Below are positions 10,180 to 21,274 of a DNA stretch of 50,093 bases, piece by piece. Positions within the stretch are counted from its first letter, which is position 1; every line of letters begins with the position of its first letter. Source of the DNA: Gnetum montanum (taxonomy: Eukaryota; Streptophyta; Gnetopsida; Gnetales; Gnetaceae); the NCBI GenBank assembly GCA_015680685.1, contig MNCI01005291.1, positions 538,551-588,643 of the forward strand. The letters are read 5' to 3'. Below the pieces are notes generated by a model. The model was not told the origin of the DNA, ran no database searches, and was given only the letters and a program-made list of their open reading frames with translations. The position numbers and the translations under genes are program-made.

Positions 10180-11282
10180 GGTAAAATTTACCTACCCCTA
10201 GTGTGGAGGAGAAAACCTTTCCCCTTAGCATGAAAACCTTCATATCTAGTGTAGAAACTTCATCCCAATGTGGAGGCTTCATCCCTAGTGTAGAAACTGC
10301 ATGCCCCCTACATCAAAGGAACATGATCAATATTTCTACATTCCATTGACTTCAAGGTTGACCTACAACTATAGCAAGGATGGTATAAGGCTTAGTGTGG
10401 AAGACCAAGGCTAGCGTAGATTGTGTGCCCATGTTACTATTTATAGTAAATGGAATGGCCATGGGGATTTGACACTTACTATATATGTAGCCTCTGAATT
10501 TGCACACCCATATTACCTACATGTGGTAGAAATTTGTAGCAATTTTCAGCCAATATATTAGCCAATTTTCAGCAAAAATCATGGCCCAAAACCTATAAAA
10601 TCAAAATCCCAACACCCTTTTTAGGTTCCACACTTTTGGCATTTTTCAAGAATTTGGCAATTTTGGTATCCAAAAGCTCTTGCAACACTTGCAAAGCATA
10701 GATTTTTGGAGCCTCCTAGCATGGAACCCTTATAGTCCTATTAGCCCTTATGTTATTTTCTTAAGACTTGTGGGTTTTTGGTTTCAAGGTTTCATTTCTA
10801 GGATTCCCAACTCCCAAAGTGGAGCATTATTGTAGCCAAATTTCCCACTTTTCTCATCCCCTAGAAGTGACCAAAAGTTGTAGATTTGAAGTTGCAGTAG
10901 AGGAGGTTTGATAACATCATGAGTGGCTAAGCATGTGGATCATGGAGTGGATCACATCGGCTTCAACAGGCTCTAAAATCCTACCCCAAAAAACCCACCT
11001 TTTGCTCTCTCAAGGGCAACTCTTGTACACATCCTTAAACTTATTATATGTTTATTTAAATAAATTTTCAAAATTTCAGTTTGTGTGTAATCTATTTTTC
11101 TCTTGGTTTCTAGATCTGCATTATTATTATTTATATCATTATCTATTTTCCATTCTATAAGTCCCTAGGTGATCTACTGGACCATCTAGGGCATCTTGAA
11201 TCCTATTGTTTGGAGGCCCTAGGAATTCAGGGTTGAGGCTACTCTGCCAAATCTTTTGATTTTTCAATAATCAATTTTTACA
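10180..11282 (+). repeat. 3' LTR of E2 (start approximate)
   Basis: The end is set by CA at 11281-11282 and by the conserved block beginning AAGTCCCTAGGTGATC at 11159, 123 bp before the end, as in the other LTRs. The start is uncertain: AAAGGGGTAAAATTT near 10175-10190 seems to be a polypurine tract joined to LTR sequence with about ten bases missing. U3 has repeated CTAGTGTGGA / CTAGTGTAGAAAC words (10198-10420). A TATA box is at 10594. Confidence 0.6.
10594..10600 (+). promoter_or_regulatory. TATA box in E2 LTR
   Basis: TATAAAA in CCTATAAAATC, 689 bp before the LTR end, a spacing similar to that of the E1, E3 and E5 LTRs. Confidence 0.4.
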
Positions 11283-12599
11283 GTTGTAAAATAACCAATT
11301 AATGATGGCCTCAAGATCACTTATCTTTCCTTAAGATGTAGTGCCCATAGAATTTAACTAAGGTCCCTACTATCTCATGTTTTTAAATATGTACTACTTG
11401 TAAGGCTGAGACAACTACTTAGAACCAAAAGAGTTAGTAGAGATCGTATGTAGCACACAAGCAAAATAATGCATCCAACAAGCATACTTAAAAATAGAGA
11501 TATATAATAATATGAAAATGCTAATAGAGTAGGGTCACTAACATAAATAAGAAAACTATCATTTTTAATTATTGAAATGTAGATTACAATAGTGGTTCCC
11601 CAACTACACAACATTCAAAAAGCTCACACCCTCAAAGTATGTTGCAGAGCATGAGGATTTATAACCACACAATGATTGTCCTCAATGTAAGGCATAATCG
11701 AAATAGAATCTCTCTCACAACTTAGGACTAAGATCTTAACTAAAAAGTAATAATACAAGAATACATAGGCCAAACATACATAATTGACCTTGGAACTACA
11801 ATCACAATCATACATTCACTTAATATGATCTCATGACATCTCTTATCATCTGTCCATAATTCATGAATAATAACATCTTATGATCATATCATGAAGACTA
11901 AAACATAAAATAACATCCATATTTATTAGAAAATTAAGATAAGAAATTTAGAAAATCTTCCTCAAGGTTAACTTGAAGATCTCTAGTTTTTTTTTCATAT
12001 TTTTCTTCTCTTGTTCAACTATTTTTCATTTTGGAACAACCAATTTAGAAGTATTCCTACTCATTTGGGTCATCTAGGGCTTTTTCCAGGTGTCTCATTT
12101 ACAAATCTTGAATTCAAGTGGGATGTATCCATTGAGTGTGGAAAGTCTCCATTGTAGCTAAGTCTTCTCACTCATATGTGAGACTTCTCATCTAGGATGT
12201 CTTCCAATCTCTAGAACATATCATCTAAGAACTAGGGTGTCTCAATTACATATAGGACATCTCACCTAAGAACTAGGATGTCTTACTTACATGTGAGATG
12301 TCTCTCCTGAGAAGTTTGTACTAGAGTCTAGATTTCTTCTTTAAATATGGTATGTATCCTAGAAAATTCTTTCACACAACCTAGAAATTTTTATGATCCC
12401 AAAGAAATCTCTCTAGCATCCTAAAACCTATAAACCTCACTTGTAGAGATGACAAATAGGATCATAGGAGGTGTTCCTACATCAAGTACTCATGCTTTTT
12501 TACTCCATGATTGCTCGAAGCTTCTCTCTTCTTGAGTACAATTACCTTCCTCTCTTGTGAAGGCTTTAATTTGTCAATAGCTTACTTTAACTCATTAAT
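11283..12599. other. Unassigned part of E4, probably its 3' non-coding or LTR sequence
   Basis: No coding motif is seen. Short minus-strand frames at 11375-11614 and 11624-11815 match nothing I know. A tandem repeat of about 41 bp lies at 12140-12310. Confidence 0.4.
12140..12310. repeat. About four tandem copies of a 41 bp repeat
   Basis: CTAAGAACTAGGRTGTCTYA with the following ATGTGAGAYATCTC-type half recurs at 12225 and 12266, 41 bp apart. Weaker copies lie upstream from about 12140. It sits downstream of the E4 integrase on that element's strand. Confidence 0.6.
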
Positions 12600-13740
12600 T
12601 CTATCCTACAAAATTTCATCATTTTCCAATCCATGGTAATGCACAAAATTTGTAACATTAAGAAAAATACAAATCCATATTGTTTGGTAAGTCAATTTCA
12701 AAAGCATTATCATTGATTTTGACATTCATCCTAAAAGGATCCATTTTCTTAGCCTTTAGGTTTGAGAAGTTAATATCTCTTAATCTCTTCTTCTTCAAGT
12801 ACATTCAAACAAGATCACAAACATCAAATTTGGGCTTCCTCTTATCCTCATTCTTCTTTAGGGCTCTTTCTTCTATCTTCTTATCAAGATTTTCCTTTAC
12901 TTAAGCATGAAGATTCTTCATCAAAGCTTCTAACATTGTTCATTATCTTTGGATAAAAACTATAATTAACCTCAAATGAGCTCCTTTCAATGACAATAAT
13001 AAAATCATTATTATCAAAAAACTTAGCATGATACAACAAGTTCTTCCACCTATTAGGCTATTCTTCATCAAAACACCTTAAAATATTCAGCAAATATTTA
13101 TTAACCACTTCAATTTTTTCATCTAATTGTTAATGATATACATTATAAAAATTTAACTTTGTCTCTAAAATGTTCAAAAGGAATTTTCAAAAATGACTAG
13201 TAAACTTGGAGTCTCTATCACTAACAATATTCAAAGAAATCCCATGCAACTTCACAACATGCTAGAAAAAAATATTTGCAATATGAGGTGCATCATTCAT
13301 ATTTTTTCATGGAATGAAGTGGATCATCTTGAAGAATCTATTCTTAAAAACAAAGGTAGGATCATAAGCAATTTTGGTCTTCAGAATCTCACTCACAAAG
13401 TTCATTGAAAAACTTTCCTAAGGACCATTGGGAATTGAAAAAGGCATATAATATCTATTCACTCCTTTATCTTACTTGAATTTTTAAGATTTCAAATGCT
13501 CCTTCATAAATTTGGAGACTTTAGAGGTCATTCTAGGAGAAAAATAGTATTTACTAACAAGATCAAATGTCTTATTTCTTCCAATATGACCTACCATGAC
13601 ATCATAATGTTTTTCAACAATTTTTTTTTTCAAATCACAATTAGAAACACAAACCTCCTCATTCTTGAACAATAATTCATCTTGAATATGGTATTTCCTC
13701 AAATTTTCTATCTCACTTAACAAAGACTCTTTAATAATCC
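12600..13740 (-). pseudogene. Integrase of E4, broken
   Basis: On the minus strand, the zinc-binding N-terminal part is readable from about 13720 (KIVEKHYDVMVGHIGRNKTF). The core follows with LHGISLNIVSDRDSKFTSHF (near 13200), the second catalytic aspartate being in SDRDSKF. The glutamate region reads IEVVNKYLLNILR (near 13100). The C-terminal domain shows DVCDLV-MYLKKKRLRDINF and DPFRMNVKINDNAFEIDLP (near 12830-12720). The stretch around the first catalytic aspartate is too eroded to place. Several stops and frame shifts are present. Confidence 0.85.
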
Positions 13741-13859
13741 TTCAAACCTACCTCGAATCCAAATCATGTTCATATAAATTAACAAAATTATTTATAGCTT
13801 CCACATAAGGCATGATGAAATTCACCACATGTATTCTAGGAAAAACATCTTCCATCATA

Positions 13860-15110
13860 TTGGGTATCCAACTTTTGTACTTGAGCATAAAATTAAACTT
13901 CTATAATTGTATCATCCACTTTATGTATTTGAAACTACATTTCTTTTGGAAATTTATAAATTGAAGTGTTTTGTAGTCATTCATCAAAGTAAACTCTTTG
14001 GATAAAAAATAATGCCTCTAATGCTTAATTTCTTGAAGAGTACTATACAATTCCTTCTCATATACATTATATTTTTCCCTTGACTCATTTAAATTTTTTG
14101 GAAAGAAAATAATAGGTATATCGTCTTGTAAAAGCACCCCTATAATGGCAAGTCCACTTGCATCCACCTCCACTTGAAAAAGCTTCTAGAAATCGAGTAC
14201 TATAAGAACCAATTTAGTGGTTGTTTTTGCCTTCAACAAGTCAAAGCTCCTTTCGGTCTTCTCATCTTATCTAAAATCTTAATTCTTGTTTGCAAAGAAA
14301 ACATAGACCATGAAATACCACTGAAAAGTTTTATAAACCTTCTAGAAAAACTTGCTAAACCAAGAAATGATCTTACCTCCTCAACATTTTTAGGAGTTGG
14401 ATAATCTCTAATGGCCTTCACCTTGGTAGCATCCATTTGAATTTGGTTTTAAAAATGACATGTTCCAATATGTGATCTCCCTTTTGAAGAAGTGAATTTT
14501 CTTTACATTGATCATCAAATGTGCCTCCTCCAACTTAAGACACACTCTCCTAAAGTAAACCAAATGATCTTCCTTATTAGATATGTATATTAAAATATTG
14601 TTAAAGAATAAAATATAATACTTACTAATGAAATTATTGAGAACATAATCCATCAATCTCATGAATGTAGTAGGGGCATTTGTTAGCCCAAGTGGCATCA
14701 CCAGTCATTCAAACAATCCATCCAATGTCTTGAAAGAAATCATCCACTCATTACCAAGCTTGATCTAAATTTGATAATAACTATTCTTCAAATCAATTTT
14801 GTAGAAAACCTTTGCATTGGTAAGGACATGAAGGATATCATCCATTCTTAGAATAGGAAACTTGTACCTCTCTTTTAACCTATTTAGAGCCCTAATATCA
14901 ATGTGTATTCTTTATTTTTCATTATCATTCTTTAATACAAGTACTACTACAATTGCACAAGGAGAAATTGGCTTCTTGCAAAGTGATTGCAAGTAATTCC
15001 TTGATAGGCCTTTGCAATTTAGCTTGCTGATTCAATGCCATCTAATATGCCCTCTCATTTGGAATGGTAGCACCATGGATGAAATCAAATTGCTGCTAAA
15101 CATTCCTCAT
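13860..15110 (-). pseudogene. Reverse transcriptase and RNase H of E4, broken
   Basis: On the minus strand the polymerase reads RIHIDIRALNRLKERYKFP (near 14900), KVFYKIDLKNSYYQI, MPLGLTNAPTTFMRLMDYVL (14701 down), and an active-site box FFNN in place of YFDD followed by ILIYIS. Both aspartates have become asparagine. The palm-to-RNase H join MDATKVKAIRDYPTPKNVEE is at 14436-14380. The RNase H part keeps FQVEVDASGLAIIGVLLQDD (near 14180), YNVYEKELYSTLQEIKH and FTLMNDYKTLQFIN. Confidence 0.88.
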
Positions 15111-15519
15111 TGATGGTAGCTAATTTCTCCTTAAAATCTTTGGGAAATTGCTCCTTCAAGTCTTAAACACTTGTTGGAAGTTATACCTACATAACATCAT
15201 GATTAGAAGAAACAATTGATAGATTCACAAAACCAAAACCAGCCTTATCATGTTCCTTATTATATTTTCTCTTCCCAATAAGAATTAGAAAAGTAGTAAG
15301 TAAGCTTTTTTACCTCACTTATTTAGCTATAATAGGAATCAAAGCATGGACTTTATGTGGTATAGCTAAATTCCACATATTTCTTACTTCAAATTGAGCA
15401 CCATTATTGAAATTCCAAGATCTTCAAAAAATTACATTAGGATAATCAATTTGTACACATCACATTTCACAAAATCATGATAACTCCAAAATTTGAATTT
15501 TAAGACACATTGCTATCTC

Positions 15520-16133
15520 ACCTCTTGAGATAAGTCTCTTGATAGCCAATGCATCTTGTAGGATCTAGGATGATGATTTGTTACTAAACCCAACCAAGCA
15601 ATTATTCTAGAGGAAATAATATTTTGTTAGGATTCCCTATTAATCAAAATATGAATCCATTTCCTACTATGCAAACATCTAGCCCTAGTCCAAAATAATA
15701 ATTTTCTTGATGGATTATCTCCTCTATTCACATTTCTCATAAATGCACGTGAATTCAATTTAGTAACTTCTTCAATTTTGGGAGCATTAGAATTACCTTT
15801 ATAATTTTAAATTTTAAGATCTTAATCTCTCATCTTTTGAGAGAACTATCTTAACAACCAATGCACCTTTTAGGATCTAGAATAAGGATTTATCACTAAA
15901 CCAAATCTAGCAATTTCCCTAGAGGAAATAACATTTTATTGGGATTTTCCATCAATTAAAATATGAATCCATTTCCTAGTAAGAGAGCATCTAGCCCAAA
16001 TGCAAAACAATAATTTTCTTGAAGGGTTTTCTCATCTATTCACATTTCCCATAAATTCACATGAATTTAATTTAGAAAATTTTGTAATTTTGGAGCACTA
16101 GGATTATCTTTCTAAAGAGCTTGGATTGATGAC
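15520..16133 (-). pseudogene. Duplicated retropepsin-like protease segment of E4
   Basis: Two direct copies with a period of 312 bp are present: landmarks AATGCA at 15548 and 15860, ATTCACATTT at 15726 and 16038. Read on the minus strand, both give a Ty3-type protease region: RKWIHILINGESQQNIISS in the lower copy and RKWIHILIDGKSQ in the upper, followed by RIIAWLGLVTNHHPRSYKMH or its eroded form. The protease active-site region (normally DGGS or DSG) is altered in both. A tandem duplication inside the protease is not usual and presumably arose after the element died. Confidence 0.65.
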
Positions 16134-16440
16134 TCTTCCACCTCCATGGTTTATACATCCTTGCTTTTCACTATCTTATGAAGTGGACATTCCCATTGCT
16201 TATTTTTAACTCTTCATATTTTAAGCATTGAATCTTCGTTGAGTTGTTGCTTTGATCCTTACCTTCTTTACCTTGGTTCTAATTAATGTTATCCTTCTTA
16301 TTATCCTTATCTTACTTCTTATTATGGTTGCCATATTTATCTTCAATTTTTAACTTGGATTCCTTTTTTGATTTGGATCTGTTGTTCTATTTCCAAAACA
16401 TTGAGTTTCTTCTTAGTCTTAAGTGTGAAATATAAGCCTT
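16134..16440 (-). pseudogene. Possible gag C-terminus of E4
   Basis: On the minus strand, just upstream of the protease copies, one frame reads KQWECPLHKIVKSKD after a short C-L-K-Y stretch that could be a ruined zinc knuckle. The position fits gag, but the evidence is weak. Confidence 0.3.
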
Positions 16441-16922
16441 ATCAAGGGTTTGAGGTTCATAGTGTAATGCCTAAAAAATTCACTTTTTGAAAAATTGAAA
16501 ATTCTAGGTGAAACAAACTAACTTTGGATCCTAAGGACCTTTGTGAAACAGGATCCAAGGCACCCTAGATAGTCTTTTCAATCACCTAGGAACTTGAAAA
16601 GTGTAAACAAGGGTAAATAATTTAAATGAAAATGCAAATATAACTTAAAAGAAAGCACAAAAATTGAATGTGAAATGAACTTGCACATCAAATGAACTGA
16701 AAACTTTATTGAAATAATGAAAATATTCCATGGTATAAAGTTCAAAGTGTACAAGTTGTATGTCCAAATGCATAAAGGAGTTGCTTGGATAAATCTTGAA
16801 GTTTGTTGAAGTTGGTGGGTTGTGTGCTATAGTTAGCTTCATGATCTAGGTACTTCCCAACTTTTGGTGCAAAAAATCCTTGCAAGTTTGTAGCTTAGAT
16901 CTTTAAAATTGGTCACCATGTG

Positions 16923-17020
16923 GTAAGGTTTTTTCAATGTTAGTGAAAAGGGGGTAAGGTTTTTTGCAACATTGGTTGAAAAGGAGATAAGGTTTTCCAA
17001 CATTGGTGCAAAGGTTGCAA
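16923..17020. repeat. Three tandem copies of about 31 bp in E5 LTR
   Basis: GTAAGGTTTTTTCAATGTTA-type units start at 16923, 16954 and 16986. Confidence 0.7.
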
Positions 17021-17073
17021 AATTTTCTCCATGTAGATAAATCCAAAGAACTCTTCAATGTGTTTAAAAGTTT

Positions 17074-17081
17074 TATTTATA
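17074..17081 (-). promoter_or_regulatory. TATA box in E5 LTR
   Basis: TATAAATA on the minus strand, 612 bp before the LTR end, similar in spacing to the other LTRs. Confidence 0.45.
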
Positions 17082-17289
17082 GATCATAGGGTTTCTAATT
17101 TTTGGCTATAAATTATTTCCATGATTACTGATAGATTAGCATTAATTTGAAGGTGTAGTAGGCCTTTACCTCCAATGTAGTTTCCCTTTATGGTAAGTTT
17201 TGATAGCCCCAAGGCCATTAAAACTATGTTGGATATCATAAATAGTAAAAAGAATTTTGAAATACCATGTTGGAATGTTGGAGTAATAC

Positions 17290-17545
17290 TATAATTTTGA
17301 AGAAGCCAAATCCCCAACCACACCAACGCTAGCTTTGTGGAGCAACATTGAAGATTATGGAAGTTATGCTACAACTATTGTGAAAATGAAAACCCCAACC
17401 TTCCAACATTGGCTTTTGTGAAAAAGGTAGAAACCCCACAACCCCAATGCTAGCTTTGTGGCATCCACACTGAAGGTTATGGGAACTATGATGGACATTG
17501 CTAGAGAAATTAAAACCCAACACCACCAATGTTGGGTGTAGCTGG
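17290..17545. repeat. Two to three copies of a 121 bp repeat in E5 LTR U3
   Basis: GCTAGCTTTGTGG recurs at 17328 and 17449, with matching CCCCAAC and CCAACATTGG flanks. A third partial copy ends near 17545. Confidence 0.6.
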
Positions 17546-17848
17546 TTTTAGTGTGGTTGATGCTATACCACCATAAAAACCCATGAAAATGCCAAATTTG
17601 ATAGTCCAAAAGGCATTCTTAACCTTTTCAAGCCCAAATATAGACATGACATGAATTTTTCCACTTGGGAAGTGAGGCTATGATAACTTACTAGGAATTT
17701 TTCAATTCCAAAAAGTTAAAGTATGTGAGATTGCATCTCATGGATTACAAATCCCACATTTTTACAATGAAAATTAGCTTCAAGTGTAGGGGTGAAGGTT
17801 ACAATGCTAAAAATATTGCAAAATCTATTTTCTTGGTGGTGTTTCATT

Positions 17849-17859
17849 GGCCCCTCTTT
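17849..17859 (-). promoter_or_regulatory. Polypurine tract of E5
   Basis: Minus-strand AAAGAGGGGCC followed by AATGAAAC, the same arrangement as in E3 and E1. Confidence 0.85.
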
Positions 17860-17864
17860 ATTGA

Positions 17865-18470
17865 TGTTTGAAGAATTGACCTAAGAGACATTGACAAAGA
17901 ATACAAAACATCACTACAAGTCTATCACCAACATTTCCTCTCCATGTTTAATTTTATAGTGTTAAACCATGCTAAAGAGTGCTTGTGATGATGAATTAAG
18001 TATTATTATGAGATGATATAATTTAAGGGATATATTTGGATAAAAGGAAATGATCACAGGATTAACAATATGTTCAAATGTTAACATCATGGCTATTGTT
18101 ATGATAATGATGTTTTGGCTAATCAGTGAGATCTTTGTGCTTTGTGTTTTTGAGATAAAGGTTACTCCGTAATGTTCTTGATGAACCAATATCCTACTCC
18201 TAGGTTTTTTTTGGCTATTAGATTCCTTTCTTTACATGTTTGGAGTCATTGGTTTGTCTTTTGGTCTTTATTGATCTTTTAGCTTATTGGTAATTTTCTA
18301 CCCCATTTTCTCTCCTTTTTTTAGCAGGGAGAAACCTTCATTAGGTTTCATTACCAAGGTCAATTTTGATTTGGTTTTCTTGTTGAATAATTTGTGTTAC
18401 ATTCAATGAACTTGATGGTGAAACATGATGAAGGAAATGTCAAATTCCCATAATACATGAGTGTCAAACA
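17865..18470 (-). other. E5 3' region, no gene seen
   Basis: It lies between the conserved block and the polypurine tract of E5. Only short frames (such as 17962-18189) without familiar motifs are present. Confidence 0.4.
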
Positions 18471-18720
18471 TCAATCATCATTGTTGCTTAGGGCAAGGAA
18501 GGTCATAATTAGGCTATGGGCTAGGCTCAAAGAGTGGTAATGGTGATGATGTGAAGCAAGAACTCTTGGTATGATGGGATGAGCTAACCAAATCTTGCAT
18601 ATCAAGGTCACATGGTAACTTGCTATTGTAATGAGTTGGACCTCCATGATGACATCCCAAGCTTCATCTTGCAAGCACAACTCCAAGAGGATATGAAAAT
18701 AAAATAAGAAAACATGTTGT
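18471..18720 (-). other. Conserved 3' block with small peptide frame (E5 copy)
   Basis: The minus strand reads CCTCTTGGAGTTGTGCTTGC and then AAGATGAA near 18700-18675. A 71-codon frame follows (18686-18471) containing QLITIASYHVTLICKIW. E3 has LIVAASYHIALMCMIG and E2 has QLIITTSHHVTSMCKIW at the matching place. The splice-site-like CAG is CAA here. Confidence 0.45.
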
Positions 18721-20340
18721 TACAAGATAATACATAAGGGAACACAAGCTAATCACTAGAACAGGCCACTATAGGTCATCATTATTACAACATAGAGGGA
18801 TCTATGTAATGTGCATTAGATTCACAAAGCTTTGCAGTTCATTCTTTGTGCTAAACAAGAAGAGATAGAGAGAGCATGCAAGCTTGCTTGTTGTAGATCA
18901 TTGTAGTAATCAAAATTGGTCTTTCATTGCAACCTATCAACAATGATAAAAAATAATACCAAAAAACATGTAAGTGTTAGATGCAACAAGATCTATGTTA
19001 TGGTTTTAATGTTACCTTGCAAGGGCTTGATCATGATTTAAATGGGAATTTTGATCTAGGAATCCTTTGTGATATTTCTAGCTTCTAGGTTAATGGTCAT
19101 TAGGTTACTTTAGGGTGCTATGATTGTATAGTATAATGGTTTTAGGATTAAGGTTTGGGTACAAGAGGAATCCATTGAGGCTTTAATGCCAGTCAAATTT
19201 GCTTCCTCACACTTCTAGCTCATTCTTGCATGCCAACATAAGCATATCAAGTGGAAACTATGTAATAAAATTATTCAATAGTGCAAAACACTTTAATAAT
19301 AAGGAAAATGTGGATAAAAAAAATTAAATCCATGTCAAAAAAAGTCAAAACATGATCAATGGAGGTCTCAAGAGGTAGATTAGGGCAAACAAGGTGAAAC
19401 AAAGGCCAATGATGTTGAATGGGACAAAATGAAGATCAAATGATGGTCAAAACTCCATGCAATGGTGTCAAACAAGATCATATAATGACTTAGCAATGTC
19501 AAATGACATAAAATAATGTCAAATAGAGCTAATTAAGGTCCAAGTAATGCCAAATGATGAAGGAATATGATCAAATAGGGCCAAATGATGCAAAAATATG
19601 AAAATGAAGACACATGTCACTAAATGACATGACAATGATAGATAATAATGTAAAATAAGGTAAATTATGGTTAAACCATAGTGAGGAACAAGGCCAAAAA
19701 AGGAAAGGTAGGCAACATATGGCCCAACATGGTCAATTGAGGTCACATTTTGCTAGTTTTAGGCCTTACTGAGTTGTGGCATTGCCTGTCTTAAGCCATA
19801 GCAAGCCATGGTAGGGGCATATTTCACTAGGCAAGGTCAAATCAAGGTAAATCTCTATAGAACAAGGTAAAATAAAGTAATATCAAGGTAAAATTGAGTA
19901 AAGATAGAATAATATATAGTAAATAAGGTAAAATGGACTAGGTTAAAGTAGTATGAAATTTAATATAATATTTCTTTTTTGATTTTTGACTTTTGATTCA
20001 ATGAATGCACTTAATGTTAAGAGAAGCCTATGGTAGAGGTGAGAGGTCATTGTGCAAGTGGTTGTGGAGGATGCCATGGCATGTGGTATGGGCCAGGGTG
20101 GCCACAAGTTAGGCATAGTGAAGAGTGAAAATCTTGGAACATGAATAACATTGACAGTGTGGGTGCACTTAGAGTTATTGTAGGGTTGCAAATCAGCACA
20201 TCCCTGAGAATTCATGATAATACATGATAATGATGATGCTTGTAAATTCAAAACCACTAGTACCAACAGTAGTAATGAATCATTTTGTTTTATTCCTACT
20301 ACTTCTCTTTCCTTGGCCATCATCATTATGTGAAGCTTTG
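18721..20340 (-). other. E5 AT-rich region with short-word repeats and hairpin-type units
   Basis: 18721-19330 shows nothing recognisable. 19330-19740 is made of diverged GGTCAAATGATG-like words and 19840-19950 of AAGGTAAAAT words; reversed, these resemble the AT-rich spacer of E2 (4724-5600). At 19751-19820, reversed, lie two hairpin-type units (GGCTTGCTATGGCTTAAG and AAGGCCTAAAACTAGC). A 127-codon open frame at 20326-19943 has no recognisable domain, and I do not call it a gene. Confidence 0.4.
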
Positions 20341-21274
20341 TTGCTGTTAGTTTTAGTAATACGAAAATAATAGCACAAGCAATGTGTGTGTGGAGGTCCT
20401 AAAACTATTGTATATGAAGAAAGTATTAAATAGATAATAAAGTATACCACATTGAAGGTAGAAAAACAAGAAAAGAAAAAATAAAAAAATGAAAAGGAGA
20501 AAAAGAGGCTATAGCTGGTTGCGACACTGCTCAGTATTGCTATTTATTTGGATCCTAATTTCTACATTGTGTAAAGTTACAGATACTTTGCTTGATTAAT
20601 TGTGGCCTCTCTCTAGTGTGTGAAGGTGCTGTTGCTACCAGTTGAATTTTTATTTATTTTTTACATGATTTGTACATAGCACTCATAGTATGACATAAAA
20701 TATTTATAATTTTTTGGTTATTGTAACATGTGCATGTGTTAGTATCTATGTTTATTATAATTGATGCATTTCTTATCTATGATTCAGTCATTAACACATG
20801 TATACCTCCTACTATAGTTTGAAAAATAAATGTTTTGTAACATCTCTTAGTATAGTTAAGACAAAATAAATAGCTATGTAACATAGATCATAGGGAGAAT
20901 TACCATTTCTATTATTCCTAGTAGGATAAAGTGATATCTCCAGCTCTAAAGTGGTTGTTGACATTTACAATAGCTTTTGTGACATCCATGTACATTATTT
21001 AACATGTTATCCTTGATGAATTTTTTATTTATGATATGGTAAATGAATCTATGATAGGCATGCATATGAAGGGACATGGTTACGTCTATTCTCTTTAGGA
21101 TATAAGGAATCTATGATATGGTTGGTGGCCCATGTATGGTTGTAACAATGGAAGTATGATTGGAATAATGCATGATGGGTATACTATGTAACATGTATGA
21201 AAATATAGTTGTTACTTGTAGAAATTCCTTGCAACCCTAACTGTGAGAACATACAAACCAGTAGTTTGGAATAC
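20341..21274. other. Unassigned stretch, nothing recognised
   Basis: No coding motif, LTR end or clear repeat is seen on either strand. A purine-rich, A-rich run lies at 20460-20510. The 264 bp array starts at its right edge. Confidence 0.3.

Larger units (their letters stand above)
4624..11282 (+). mobile_element. E2: old Tat-lineage Ty3/gypsy element, 5' part missing
   Basis: The order is spacer, reverse transcriptase, RNase H, archaeal-type RNase H, linker, integrase, hairpin repeats, 3' region and LTR. The second RNase H marks the Tat lineage. Gag, protease and 5' LTR are absent; they may lie beyond E1, which appears to have inserted into the protease-to-polymerase spacer. E2 is much more eroded than E1: stops occur every few dozen codons and catalytic residues are lost in both the reverse transcriptase and the integrase. 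Confidence 0.8.
11283..16462 (-). mobile_element. E4: non-Tat Ty3/gypsy element, minus strand
   Basis: Read on the minus strand, protease, reverse transcriptase, RNase H and integrase appear in Ty3/gypsy order. No second RNase H is seen, and the polymerase words (FKTLDGLFE, MPLGLTNAPTTFMRLM) are of the chromovirus-like type. The bounds given are those of the neighbouring LTR ends (E2 at 11282, E5 at 16463); no LTR of E4 itself was found with confidence. It probably belongs to the older DNA into which the neighbours inserted. Confidence 0.75.
16463..17846 (-). repeat. 3' LTR of E5
   Basis: On the minus strand it starts TGAAACACCACC at 17846, right after the polypurine tract, and ends ATTACA at 16463, giving 1384 bp. 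The conserved end block (AAGTTCCTAGGTGATT, then CTATCTAGGGTGCC) starts at 16595, 132 bp before the terminus. A TATA box lies at 17081-17074. It contains the two tandem repeats listed separately. Confidence 0.8.
16463..20000 (-). mobile_element. E5: minus-strand relative of E1/E3, 3' part
   Basis: The 3' LTR (17846 down to 16463), polypurine tract, conserved 3' block and hairpin-type units are all present on the minus strand, in the same order as in E3. The distance from the conserved block to the polypurine tract is about 830 bp here and about 860 bp in E3. No gag or pol motif is seen between 17865 and 20500. The upper limit is therefore approximate, and E5 may be a pol-less copy like E3 or a truncated one. 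Confidence 0.7.

Noticed and set aside
10180-10420. CTAGTGTGGA words at 4630-4850 as a 5' LTR of E2
   Set aside because: The words are similar to E2 U3, but no LTR end block, TATA box or primer site follows at 4624-5700, so the 5' LTR cannot be placed there.
19943-20326. 127-codon minus-strand open frame
   Set aside because: It is one of the longest frames of the window, but it has no motif and no second copy, and it is followed by AT-rich repeats. Chance is likely.
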